NCBI GenBank assembly: GCA_910586955.1
Contig: CAJUMM010000019.1
Location: 1-40,473, forward strand
Direction: 5' to 3'
Length of the DNA: 40,473 nucleotides
Source of the DNA: an uncultured Lachnospiraceae bacterium
GTDB lineage: Bacteria; Bacillota; Clostridia; Lachnospirales; Lachnospiraceae
Within the stretch, counting starts at the first letter, position 1; each line of letters starts with the position of its first letter. The notes below the pieces were generated by a model. That model was not told the origin of the DNA, did not search any database, and worked only from the letters and a program-made list of their open reading frames with translations. Made by a program: the position numbers and the translations under genes. This document shows positions 32,738-40,473 of this stretch, piece after piece.

Positions 32738-33571
32738 TTATTTAATTACCCGCTGCAGATGAAGTGTTAAATACAGGATTTCCTCCACTGAAATCTCCAC
32801 CTGATATTTATTCTCCAAAAACCTGCACAGTCTCTGGGAACATTGAAAAGCATCTTTATATTTTTTGACAATCTGATGATATAAAATATCTTCTTCCTGT
32901 CCGGTATAGAGATCTGCATTTATAATTCTTTTCACCAGGAATTTCAAATGGGTTAAAAAGCGGCCATAAGAGATACTATCCCGGTTAAGCCGGATGCCGA
33001 ACTCAGTTTCCACCATAGCTGTCATCTCCTGCAAAACCTGCATAATTTGCAGCGCCTGGTTCTTTCCTCCTCCCTCCATCTGTGAATTCACAAAATGAAG
33101 GGCTATCAATCCGGCCTCATCCTCCTCCAGCCTTATATCCTCATAATATTGAATGATCTCTAAAGATTTCAAGGCAGCTTTGTATTCATCGGAATAAAAC
33201 TTTTTAATTTCCCAAAGCATTACATTTCCAAAATTGACGCCCTCCTTATAACGATTCAACGCATAATTTATATGATCCGCCAGGCCGATATAGATCATCT
33301 CGTCAAACCTGGCATCCAAATCTTTCTGCGCCTGCTCCACAATCTTAACCGTTAATTCCAGACGGTTGACAGGAACCTCTTTCATTAACTGGCAAAACAT
33401 ATCCACCGTCTCGTCTGATTTTAGAACAAAAATTTTATCTATCCTGGATTCGTCAACAACAGTGCCGGGTTTCTTTTGAAATGCAATCCCCTTCCCCAGA
33501 ATTACGCATTCCAGATTGGCACTGTCTTCTGCAAGGATTGCATTGTTGTTAAATATCTTCTTAATGATCAT
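32738..33571 (-). CDS. LicT/BglG-family transcriptional antiterminator
   Basis: A 277-residue RNA-binding antiterminator. The CAT RNA-binding domain (1-56) has NNNAILAEDSANLECVI and GKGIAFQKKPG; PRD1 (about 65-170) includes IYIGLADHINYAL and NVMLWEIKKFY; PRD2 (about 175-277) includes YGRFLTHLKFLVKRI and YLTLHLQRVI. Each PRD carries the conserved histidines that the PTS phosphorylates. Inducer-bound state favours RAT binding; here it has two RATs to bind, one before its own gene and one before the PTS gene, giving positive autoregulation. Strong homologue of the truncated remnant at 9346-9512. Confidence 0.95.
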   Translation of the reverse strand: MIIKKIFNNNAILAEDSANLECVILGKGIAFQKKPGTVVDESRIDKIFVLKSDETVDMFCQLMKEVPVNRLELTVKIVEQAQKDLDARFDEMIYIGLADHINYALNRYKEGVNFGNVMLWEIKKFYSDEYKAALKSLEIIQYYEDIRLEEDEAGLIALHFVNSQMEGGGKNQALQIMQVLQEMTAMVETEFGIRLNRDSISYGRFLTHLKFLVKRIINADLYTGQEEDILYHQIVKKYKDAFQCSQRLCRFLENKYQVEISVEEILYLTLHLQRVIK

Positions 33572-33587
33572 GACTTTCCTTTGAAAT

Positions 33588-33631
33588 AAAAAAACCTAAA
33601 GTAAAAGAACATCATGCTCTCTTACTTTAGG
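33588..33631 (-). terminator. RAT-controlled terminator in the antiterminator leader
   Basis: CCTAAAGTAA (33595-33604) and TTACTTTAGG (33622-33631) form a perfect 10-bp stem that extends partly inward; on the minus strand it ends in a run of T (complement of 33588-33594). It lies 17 bases before the antiterminator start codon and overlaps the RAT. Confidence 0.9.
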
Positions 33632-33657
33632 TCTTGCCTGCTTACCAGTTACAATCC
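33630..33657 (-). promoter_or_regulatory. RAT antiterminator RNA site for the antiterminator gene
   Basis: Minus-strand GGATTGTAACTGG, then TAAGCAGGCAA, ending GACC: 28 bases, the same pattern as the site at 32704-32731 with changes confined to the apical part. Located about 10 bases after the -10 box. Confidence 0.9.
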
Positions 33658-33667
33658 TGTTACACAT

Positions 33668-33696
33668 AACATAACTGAAATACATCTTTTTGTCAA
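33668..33696 (-). promoter_or_regulatory. Sigma-A promoter of the antiterminator/PTS/ADPRH operon
   Basis: Minus-strand TTGACA (33691-33696), 17-base spacer, TATGTT (33668-33673). The transcript would begin just before the RAT. Confidence 0.82.
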
Positions 33697-33721
33697 GTAA
33701 ATGTTGAAATTTTTTGATAGT

Positions 33722-33766
33722 AAAAAAAGGAAAGCAAAATATCTTTGCAACGATATCTTGCTCTCC
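33722..33766 (-). terminator. Intrinsic terminator of the giant surface-protein gene
   Basis: Arms 33752-33766 and 33729-33743 form a 15-bp stem on the minus strand with two G-U pairs and an 8-base loop, followed by seven T (33722-33728). It lies 24 bases past the stop codon. Confidence 0.88.
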
Positions 33767-33789
33767 CCATTTGGAATGCAATTTATTTC

Positions 33790-36700
33790 CTATGCAGCCT
33801 TCTTTCTCTCCTCCTCAAAGGGATTCCCAAGGATTCCTCCCAGATACGCCGTCTCCGGCCCTCCGGAGGTTCCCCTGGTTTCCCCTCCTCCCCCTCCCGC
33901 GGAGGACTGGTAAGGTATGATGGTGACCGTAAAGGTAGCCAGCACCTCCTTTGTCACCGAAGACGCAGCTGTCACCGTAAAGGTCCCCGTCCGCTGGGCC
34001 TTCAGTTGGGCCTCAAAGGTGGATGCTCCCGCTTTTATCGTCGCCGCTTTCTTATCCCCGGAGGATATGGCCCACTTGATCTTGTCGCTCTCCAGCGCCC
34101 GGGCCAGATTGCTCACCTGGGCCATCAGCACATAGGTCTCATTGTTTTCCAGGGTGATCTGCCCATACTCTTCCGTATTTTGATCTTCTTCCCGGAAGAT
34201 GGGAGTTCCCGGCAACTCCGGCTGTTTCTTAAGCTCGGAAAGGCTGATATAGGTAATCCCAATCCCGTTTTCCGACGCAAGCAGGCGGCTCCTGGTGGTT
34301 ACATCCTTGGTTCCGGAAGCCTTTTGATTTTCCAGCTTCCCGCCGTCCTTCTTTTCCACATCGTAGTGGGCGGTTACCCGGATCCGGTACTTCTTATTGC
34401 CGGAAAGCCCGCTTACCACACAGGTATGCAGGGGAGACTTTACGCTCATGTCCGGCGCCTGGGTCATGGCAAGGGCCAGTCCCGGATTCACAATCCCTGT
34501 CTGCCTTACCACCTCCGTCTTCCCGCCTGGGCCTCTCTGCCTCAATTCCGCTTCCCCGCCGGTAACCATGTCCTTGACGGTAACGGTGTAATAGTAATGT
34601 TCTCCGGCCAGTTCTCTCACGGTGCTGTTATAGGCAAAGGTGAGGGTAACGGAAGTGTCTGCTGGCGTTATGCTTTTTATAGCCGGAGCCGGCATATCAT
34701 TAATTTTAATGGCCGCCGCTGCCGTACTGGTGGTTACGCTGCCGCTTTCCTCCGTCTTTGTAAATACAAAGTCCGCCGCTTTTACCGTCCCGCCGGAAGC
34801 CGGAACCCCTTTCTTATTGGGAACCAGAGCCGCCGCCGTGATTCTGGTATCCCCGGTAACCGGTTCCGCAGGATCCCAGACAAAGTATTCCTCCGGGATC
34901 TGTTCCAGCACAGCCTGGAAATCAATCCCTTCCGTGTCGATTTCCGATAAGCTTCCCTTTACTCCGTTATAGGCAATCAGCTCTTTGAGTGTAATACTCT
35001 GGCCAATCACAAGGGTGGTGGTCTTTCCTTTCAGGGAAGCCGGGGACTTCTTTACCCGGATCACAAGGGCATCTGCCTCGGAGGTCCGCACCGCTCCGGA
35101 AGTATCCTTCCCTGTCACATAGAGCCTGGCTGTCCCGGCCTGGCCGCCCAGGGTGAGGTTTCCGTTTTTGTCTACTTTCACCACGCTGGTATTGCTGCTC
35201 TTATAGGTTACGGAAGTGAAAACCGTCTTATCCTGTATTTCGTTCCCCTCCTTATCCAAAAGCCGGTAAGCCATCCTATTGGGAATACCCTCCGCTCCAA
35301 GGCTATCCCCATCCTCCAGGGTAAAACCGCCGAGATTGTCCGGAAGATCGGTTACTGCCGGATTTTTGCCTGTTTCATCCATCCTTTGAATCTGGGCCGT
35401 AAGCTTTATGGAAGAAAAGATCTGCTTTTTGGTCACGGATTTTCCGCTTAAACTGCCTGCGTACACTTGGATGCCCGCCGCCGTATCTGCCAGATTCCGG
35501 ATATAAAACACATAGGGGGTATCTGCTTCCAGACCGCTTATCTCCGCCTTAGTATCTACGGAATCTGCCGGCACGCAGGCGGCCCTCCACTCCGGACTGT
35601 CCGTCCCGGAGGTGTTATTTAATTCTGCTTCGACGTATTCTTTCCATTTGGCCGCTGTCTTCCTTGTCTTTGCATCATAGACCTCATCATAGGGCACGGC
35701 GTAGATCTCAAACTTCTGGCCGGTGACATTTTTTGACCAGCTTAAGGTCACGCTGGTATCCTTGATATTGGAAACCTTCACGGAACCGGGGGCCGTGGGA
35801 TTTTTTACGGTTATTTTGGCGGATTTAGCAATGCGGTTTCCTTCCGGATCCAGAGCCTCCACCGTTACCGTGGCCGTTCCGGCTTTCAAAGCCTGTATCA
35901 CGCCGGTGACACGGTTTACCGAAAGAATGCTGTTATCGCTGGTGCTGTAGCTTAAGCGGATCAAATCCTCCTCGTACTTCCGGTTAAGCACAGCGGCAAT
36001 GTCCTGGGTCTGGCCCGCGTACATGGTGGTGCTTAGCCCGTTAAAGGACAGGGATTTCGGCAGGACCGCATCTGCAGGAATGGTCTCAAAATAGCAAAGC
36101 TTAGTCTTATTGACCGTGATGGTCTGGCTTAAGGTGTCAGAGCCTTCCACGGGATTTCCTTCCCCGTTAAGCACGCCCCAGGTAATCTCAAAGGTTTTTC
36201 CAAAAATCTCCGAGGAGCTTCCGGCATTCAGGACAAGCAGCAGATAGGATGCCCCTTCCGGTATTCCTGCATACACCAGGGCGGTCTCCGGCAATCCCAC
36301 GAACCGATAACCTGCCTTTGTATTCTTCATGCTCTCCGGGACTTCCACTTTCAAAGCAATATTATTTCCTTTCCGGATTTCCCGGCCCGGCAACTGGACT
36401 TTCACGGAATAGGCTACGGCATCATAGACTACCTCTGTCTCCCCGGTGTTGCTTCCCATGATAACCGGAGCAGAAGTCCTCACGCCGCCGCTCTCCTTTT
36501 CTGCCGCTTCCGTGACAGTGCCTGCCGAACTGTCTTCCTCTCTTTTGAGATTTTCCAGCTTTAACCGGTAGGTTTTGGCATTGGTAAAGGCATCCGGAGC
36601 CACCCGGATCTTAGCTTCCTTAAGGCCGCCGTTCAAATCCAGAATCAGATCCACATAGCCCTCTTTTAACGTGCTTTCTGCATCACCGTATTCATAAAAC

Positions 36701-39700
36701 TGTTTCTGCCTGTTTCCGGCCTTATCAAGATAGGAAATGCTGATGTATCCACCCTCCCGGAATTTCTGTTTCTGGACATTCAGGCGCAGGGCCAGGAAAT
36801 ATCCGCTCTGATAGGTCCCGTCCGCTCCCAGGTATTCCGAACAGTTGCGGACATATTTTAAAGTTCCATTCGCCGTAAAGGAAGTCCCTGACCCTTTATA
36901 GGATGCAGACATGCGGGAGGCACTTCCCTGGCCGGCAAGTTGGGCGTCCGTCAGGCTGGTGAGCTTTAAGGTGCTGGTTAAGGCGCCGTTGGGGTTCTTG
37001 TAGCCGGGGAGACCTATCTTCACCGGGCTTCTGTCCCCAGTCGTGATACGTATACCCCAGGCTTTCCCGCCGTTCACAGGGAGGCTGTAATTTCCGGACG
37101 CTTCCTCATAGACGGGCCAGTCTGTCCAGTCCTTTCCGTCAAAATACTGAACCTGTACTTCTTCCCTGTCCAAGCGGGAGGTAAAGGCCGTACAGGAGCC
37201 GTTTTTATCCGGCACACAGACATATTTCTGCCCGGAGCGAAGGGTATAGGTTTGATCTTCTCCCATCTCCGGCAGCGCCTGATATTCCGGGTTTTGTTCC
37301 ACGGCAAAGCTTCCGGCCTCTTCCCCGCCCTCGAATTTCATACAGCAGACTTCCCCGGCAGCCAGAAGCATCTCCGGATTTTCCATGAGAGAGCCATCCT
37401 TCCCGCATATCCAGAGGGGAGTTCCCTCTACGGTATAGCTTCCGCAGACCTCCGGAGCAAAGGAATAATAGAAATAAGAGGGTATACCTTCACTCTGCAC
37501 CGGAATCGGAACGGAAGCCCCAAGCTCCACTGCCTGGGCCAGTTCCCAATGGGTCACCGGTTTCACCGTTACCGCTTCTTTTACATTCGTATTCCAGATC
37601 TCAAACTGCCAGCTTCCCTCCTGTTCTCCCGGGAAAGTCCCGCAGGCGTAGGTTTTCTCTCCTATGCGCACCTCCTGACAACTCATATTTTCTGTGCTGT
37701 AGGTCTTTATTTTCACTCCCTGGGGAATCTCAATCAAGTAATCACCGGCCTTCTGGGTGCGGAAAACAAAATATTTTGTCTGCGCCGCCCCTACGGTGAG
37801 GGAACTCCCCCAGTTGGAGATCTTGGTAAATGTCTTCTTGATGGCTGCGATCTTAAGGTTCAAAGAAGCTTTTACAACGCCCTCCATCCCTTCCTGTTCC
37901 CGCAGCGCTTCGTCCGCATAGGCAGTAATCGTCACACTTCCGGCCATATGAGCAGTCACTTCCCCGGTACGGGCATCCACTTCTGCGATGCCGGGGTTGG
38001 AAGACGCCCAGCGGATCACCGGCTCTTTTGTAAAATCATAGATATCCTGACCTTTGCTTAATTCTGCCGTCATCCGGGCGGTATCTCCCGGCTCCATAGC
38101 TGCCTTGGAGCATTTCAGCTGCATGGACCGGACCCAGACAATCTCCGGACGGTACTCGACAAGAATCACGTCCCCGTCCCGGATCTCACTTTCTGCCCTG
38201 GAGTTTCCGTCCAGATCGTAATATTCTGCCGCTTTAAATATTCCCAGATCCCTTCCCCAGTACAGATTGGCCTGGGAAAAAGCTTCCGCAGGCAGGCTTT
38301 GGTAGGTGGTTCCCCCTGCCACATACAGCGGAAGTTCACAGGATTTCAGGGTCCATTTCTCACTCCCCCTGGTGATGGTCACCTTTCCATCCGCACCTAC
38401 ACTGACCTGTCCGCCGGCTTCCTTGAAATCCCTGTAATAACAATAATCTAAAACCGTAACCTGTTTTCTGGGGGCAATGCGGATGTTGTCGCTAGTTCCC
38501 TCTGCATAAAGCAAGTAGGTTTCCCCAGCTTCCAATTTTTCGGGAATCTGGTTCCCTTTCCAGGAAACCCACGCTTCCGTGTCAGGGTTATATAGTTTTC
38601 CACCTTCCATGGGATCAACGCTTCCGTAATATCCGGTCTCACTGGGGGTAAAGGCATAGCAGACGCCCCTTTGTATGGTCACCTGGTTCCCTGCCATGTC
38701 CTTGGAAAGCTTCTTAATAGCCGAAAATACCGTTCCCGGCTGTCCTTCTGCCCGGAAAAGGTATGTTTTGCCTGCCTCCAGCACCCTACCCCCTTGCGCA
38801 TCGCCGGAACCTGCTACTGCCAGGCCACTTGCCTGCTCATAGACCCAGCCGGTACTCACGTTCGTTTCCGGAAACTGATAGTAACCGTAGGTATCCGGAG
38901 TAAAGGAATAGTAATGGCTTTCCGCCTGGCTACCGGTCCCTCCGGGCAGTACTGCATTCCCTCCTTCTTGAACTGCTGTGGTTGTAAAATCCCTATCCGT
39001 TACAAGGGTGATTGTGATATCTGCATCCCCTGTATTTTCCAATGTAAAACGAAGGGGAGAGGGTTCCGTTTTTCCATCCACACGCGCAGTAAATCCGGCG
39101 CAGGTATCTCCGTCTAAGATAAGCTCACTCTTCACCAGCCCCTCCCGCTGGGGATCCTGCCAGCTCAGTTCGATTCCCGCAACTGCCCGATAAAGGTAAT
39201 CCCCGGAACGTTTTACTGTATATTCCAGGTGTTTGCTCTCTCCCGCGGGGATGGTGATACTGCCTGACCAGTCCCGGAGTTTGTCATAGACAATCTGGGG
39301 GACTTCGTTTTTCTTTAAGTATATGCTTGCCTTCCGGTTCAGGGGCATGATGGTGGTAGTTGTGCCGTTTTGGAGGTACCAGGTGTCGCCACTGTTGGCA
39401 GGGAGGGTAGCTTCTACGGTAACGTTGATGGGGGTGCGTAGTTCGGTGAGGTTCCTGCACCCTTCCAGGATACCGTTCATGCTAATTACATTGCTTGCAT
39501 CGAAATTGCTGAGATCTAAACTTGTGAGTTTAGAACATCCAATGAACATATCTCCCATATCCGTCACTTCATTTGCATTAAAATCACCCAAATCTAAGAA
39601 AGACAAACTACTACATGCAAAAAACATACCATTTAAATCTTTTACTTGACTCATATCAAAATTATGCAAATTTAAATTACTTAATTTTGAACAACCACAG

Positions 39701-40437
39701 AACATATTACTCATATTCGTCACTCTATCAGTACGAAAATTACTAATATCTAAATCCACCAAACTATTGCATGAACAAAACATATATTGCATATCCGTCA
39801 CTTGACTTGTATCAAATCCACTCAAATTCAAATTACTGATTTCTTTACAAAATTCAAACATTCTTGATGTATTTGTAACTTTATGAGTATTAAAACTACT
39901 TACATCCAAACTTGTTAAGCTTTCACATTGACTAAACATTTGTCGCATATTTTTTACTTCGCTAGTATTAAAATCACTTATATTCAAATTCATCAATGCT
40001 TTACATCCAGCCCACATCCTATCCATACTAGTTACTTTACTGGTATCAAAATTACTCACATTCAAATTTGTCAAACTGCTGCAACGATCAAACATACTAT
40101 CCATGTCTTCCACTTGACTGGTATTAAAATTACTCACATTTAAAGAAACTAGATTCTCGCATTCCAAAAACATCCATGCCATATTTTTCACTTTGGACGT
40201 ATTAAAATTTCTCAAGTCCAAATTTGTTAAATTGCAACATCCACGGAACATTCCGAACATATTAGTCACTTGACTAGTATCAAAGTTGCTTAAATCCAAC
40301 TCCTCCAAACTCTTGCAACCTGCAAACATATTCTCCATGTTTGTTACCTTGCTAGTATTAAAACCACTTATATCTATATCTTTCAAATTTTCACATCCAG
40401 AAAACATAAAGGACATAGTGTAAGCGCTTAATAACAA
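33790..40437 (-). CDS. Giant BspA-like surface protein with LRR, Ig-like and Fn3 domains, N-terminus missing
   Basis: 2,215 codons. It opens mid-repeat (SFMFSGCENLKDIDISG), then 12 repeats of 26 residues (26-337) of the DUF285/BspA type (F.TS.VTNM..MF.GC..L..LDLSN). The rest is predicted extracellular modules: Big_2-like segments (WASSNPGIAEVDARTGEV, STSDNSILSVNRVTGVI, YKSSNTSVVKVDKNGNL), Fn3-like segments (SVKVSNIKDTSVTLSWSK and SITPADTSVTLTF) and a Gly-rich C-terminus ending in EEERKKAA, with no LPXTG, membrane anchor or obvious cell-wall domain. The frame starts two codons after a TAA; there is no ribosome site or signal peptide, though such a protein needs export. So it is truncated, frameshifted or a silent cassette. 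BspA proteins bind host matrix or other bacteria. Confidence 0.85.
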   Translation of the reverse strand: MLLSAYTMSFMFSGCENLKDIDISGFNTSKVTNMENMFAGCKSLEELDLSNFDTSQVTNMFGMFRGCCNLTNLDLRNFNTSKVKNMAWMFLECENLVSLNVSNFNTSQVEDMDSMFDRCSSLTNLNVSNFDTSKVTSMDRMWAGCKALMNLNISDFNTSEVKNMRQMFSQCESLTSLDVSSFNTHKVTNTSRMFEFCKEISNLNLSGFDTSQVTDMQYMFCSCNSLVDLDISNFRTDRVTNMSNMFCGCSKLSNLNLHNFDMSQVKDLNGMFFACSSLSFLDLGDFNANEVTDMGDMFIGCSKLTSLDLSNFDASNVISMNGILEGCRNLTELRTPINVTVEATLPANSGDTWYLQNGTTTTIMPLNRKASIYLKKNEVPQIVYDKLRDWSGSITIPAGESKHLEYTVKRSGDYLYRAVAGIELSWQDPQREGLVKSELILDGDTCAGFTARVDGKTEPSPLRFTLENTGDADITITLVTDRDFTTTAVQEGGNAVLPGGTGSQAESHYYSFTPDTYGYYQFPETNVSTGWVYEQASGLAVAGSGDAQGGRVLEAGKTYLFRAEGQPGTVFSAIKKLSKDMAGNQVTIQRGVCYAFTPSETGYYGSVDPMEGGKLYNPDTEAWVSWKGNQIPEKLEAGETYLLYAEGTSDNIRIAPRKQVTVLDYCYYRDFKEAGGQVSVGADGKVTITRGSEKWTLKSCELPLYVAGGTTYQSLPAEAFSQANLYWGRDLGIFKAAEYYDLDGNSRAESEIRDGDVILVEYRPEIVWVRSMQLKCSKAAMEPGDTARMTAELSKGQDIYDFTKEPVIRWASSNPGIAEVDARTGEVTAHMAGSVTITAYADEALREQEGMEGVVKASLNLKIAAIKKTFTKISNWGSSLTVGAAQTKYFVFRTQKAGDYLIEIPQGVKIKTYSTENMSCQEVRIGEKTYACGTFPGEQEGSWQFEIWNTNVKEAVTVKPVTHWELAQAVELGASVPIPVQSEGIPSYFYYSFAPEVCGSYTVEGTPLWICGKDGSLMENPEMLLAAGEVCCMKFEGGEEAGSFAVEQNPEYQALPEMGEDQTYTLRSGQKYVCVPDKNGSCTAFTSRLDREEVQVQYFDGKDWTDWPVYEEASGNYSLPVNGGKAWGIRITTGDRSPVKIGLPGYKNPNGALTSTLKLTSLTDAQLAGQGSASRMSASYKGSGTSFTANGTLKYVRNCSEYLGADGTYQSGYFLALRLNVQKQKFREGGYISISYLDKAGNRQKQFYEYGDAESTLKEGYVDLILDLNGGLKEAKIRVAPDAFTNAKTYRLKLENLKREEDSSAGTVTEAAEKESGGVRTSAPVIMGSNTGETEVVYDAVAYSVKVQLPGREIRKGNNIALKVEVPESMKNTKAGYRFVGLPETALVYAGIPEGASYLLLVLNAGSSSEIFGKTFEITWGVLNGEGNPVEGSDTLSQTITVNKTKLCYFETIPADAVLPKSLSFNGLSTTMYAGQTQDIAAVLNRKYEEDLIRLSYSTSDNSILSVNRVTGVIQALKAGTATVTVEALDPEGNRIAKSAKITVKNPTAPGSVKVSNIKDTSVTLSWSKNVTGQKFEIYAVPYDEVYDAKTRKTAAKWKEYVEAELNNTSGTDSPEWRAACVPADSVDTKAEISGLEADTPYVFYIRNLADTAAGIQVYAGSLSGKSVTKKQIFSSIKLTAQIQRMDETGKNPAVTDLPDNLGGFTLEDGDSLGAEGIPNRMAYRLLDKEGNEIQDKTVFTSVTYKSSNTSVVKVDKNGNLTLGGQAGTARLYVTGKDTSGAVRTSEADALVIRVKKSPASLKGKTTTLVIGQSITLKELIAYNGVKGSLSEIDTEGIDFQAVLEQIPEEYFVWDPAEPVTGDTRITAAALVPNKKGVPASGGTVKAADFVFTKTEESGSVTTSTAAAAIKINDMPAPAIKSITPADTSVTLTFAYNSTVRELAGEHYYYTVTVKDMVTGGEAELRQRGPGGKTEVVRQTGIVNPGLALAMTQAPDMSVKSPLHTCVVSGLSGNKKYRIRVTAHYDVEKKDGGKLENQKASGTKDVTTRSRLLASENGIGITYISLSELKKQPELPGTPIFREEDQNTEEYGQITLENNETYVLMAQVSNLARALESDKIKWAISSGDKKAATIKAGASTFEAQLKAQRTGTFTVTAASSVTKEVLATFTVTIIPYQSSAGGGGGETRGTSGGPETAYLGGILGNPFEEERKKAA
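39427..40362 (-). repeat. Twelve tandem 78-bp coding repeats (BspA-type LRR)
   Basis: Each unit encodes 26 residues with fixed positions F1, T3, S4, V6, M9, M12, F13, C16 and L19/L22. Nucleotide similarity is moderate, strongest in the part encoding NTS.VTNM. The block is far more AT-rich than the rest of the gene; the change occurs near 39430-39500, at its boundary with the Ig-like body. Confidence 0.9.
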
Positions 40438-40473
40438 AGTGTCTTATTAAAAATTAAAGAGCGAGGTATAATC

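Noticed and set aside
33790..33870. PETA near the C-terminus as a sortase signal
   Set aside because: There is no LPXTG and no hydrophobic stretch between it and the basic tail.
39427..40362. Regular 78-bp spacing suggesting a CRISPR-like array
   Set aside because: The units are in-frame coding repeats of a BspA-type LRR domain, without constant repeats or unique spacers.
40419..40434. TAAGCGCTTA palindrome resembling a CcpA site
   Set aside because: It falls at the very edge of a frame of doubtful integrity, matches the consensus on only part of its length, and no promoter can be placed beside it.

Overview
The window looks like chromosome from a gut-type Firmicute, most likely the family Lachnospiraceae (Clostridia). 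The evidence is scpA/scpB gene order, many PTS operons under PRD regulators, strong AGGAGG ribosome sites, consensus sigma-A promoters, an ECF sigma/RsiV pair, and a CwlD/PdaA-type spore-cortex fusion. The species cannot be fixed from the sequence. Every gene assigned with confidence lies on the minus strand; the only plus-strand candidate is a possible gene tail at 1-71. The bulk is moderately GC-rich. Two segments are clearly AT-rich: about 4400-6010 (a mobile-element scar) and 39430-40437 (a leucine-rich-repeat block). The stretch 30650-33720 is mildly AT-rich.

Layout, in window order. (1) 206-4381: a five-gene operon read right to left from a strong promoter at 4480-4508: FIST sensor, soluble chemotaxis transducer, metallophosphoesterase, scpA, scpB. 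(2) 4593-5990: an AT-rich insert with a DUF1016/PDDEXK nuclease and the C-terminal stump of TnpV, a transposon-associated protein. (3) 6019-8083: an unrecognised conserved-looking protein and a Cof-type HAD phosphatase. (4) 8180-9658: wreckage of a beta-glucoside operon. An intact promoter and leader terminator drive only the RNA-binding domain of a BglG/LicT antiterminator, joined by deletion to the C-terminal part of a GH1 phospho-beta-glucosidase; a second broken GH1 lies after the terminator.

(5) 9668-17846: a ten-gene catabolic operon. It holds a mannose-family PTS with one IIC and one IID but two IIA and two IIB, two SIS-domain proteins of the UPF0309 type (one at each end), a PatB/MalY-type PLP lyase, and a PRD-type PTS-controlled regulator. 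I read it as uptake and breakdown of an unidentified amino-acid-linked sugar; it is the best candidate here for an undescribed pathway. (6) 18074-21843: a REC/HD-GYP/GGDEF c-di-GMP protein and an orphan HipA-like kinase, each followed by a copy of the same 68-bp terminator element. (7) 21951-25428: ECF sigma factor, RsiV-like anti-sigma factor, and a fused amidase/polysaccharide deacetylase. (8) 25543-29624: a secreted calcium-repeat protein, an OmpR-type regulator, a sensor kinase and a membrane-anchored accessory protein, from one consensus promoter.

(9) 29644-33696: an antiterminator-controlled beta-glucoside-type PTS with two textbook RAT/terminator leaders. It carries an ADP-ribosylglycohydrolase-family enzyme where a phospho-glycosidase would be expected. 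(10) 33722-40473: a very large surface-protein gene (2,215 codons in this window) with 12 repeats of 26 residues followed by Ig-like and fibronectin-like domains. It opens in the middle of a repeat right after a stop codon and shows no signal peptide, so it is 5'-truncated, frameshifted or recombined.
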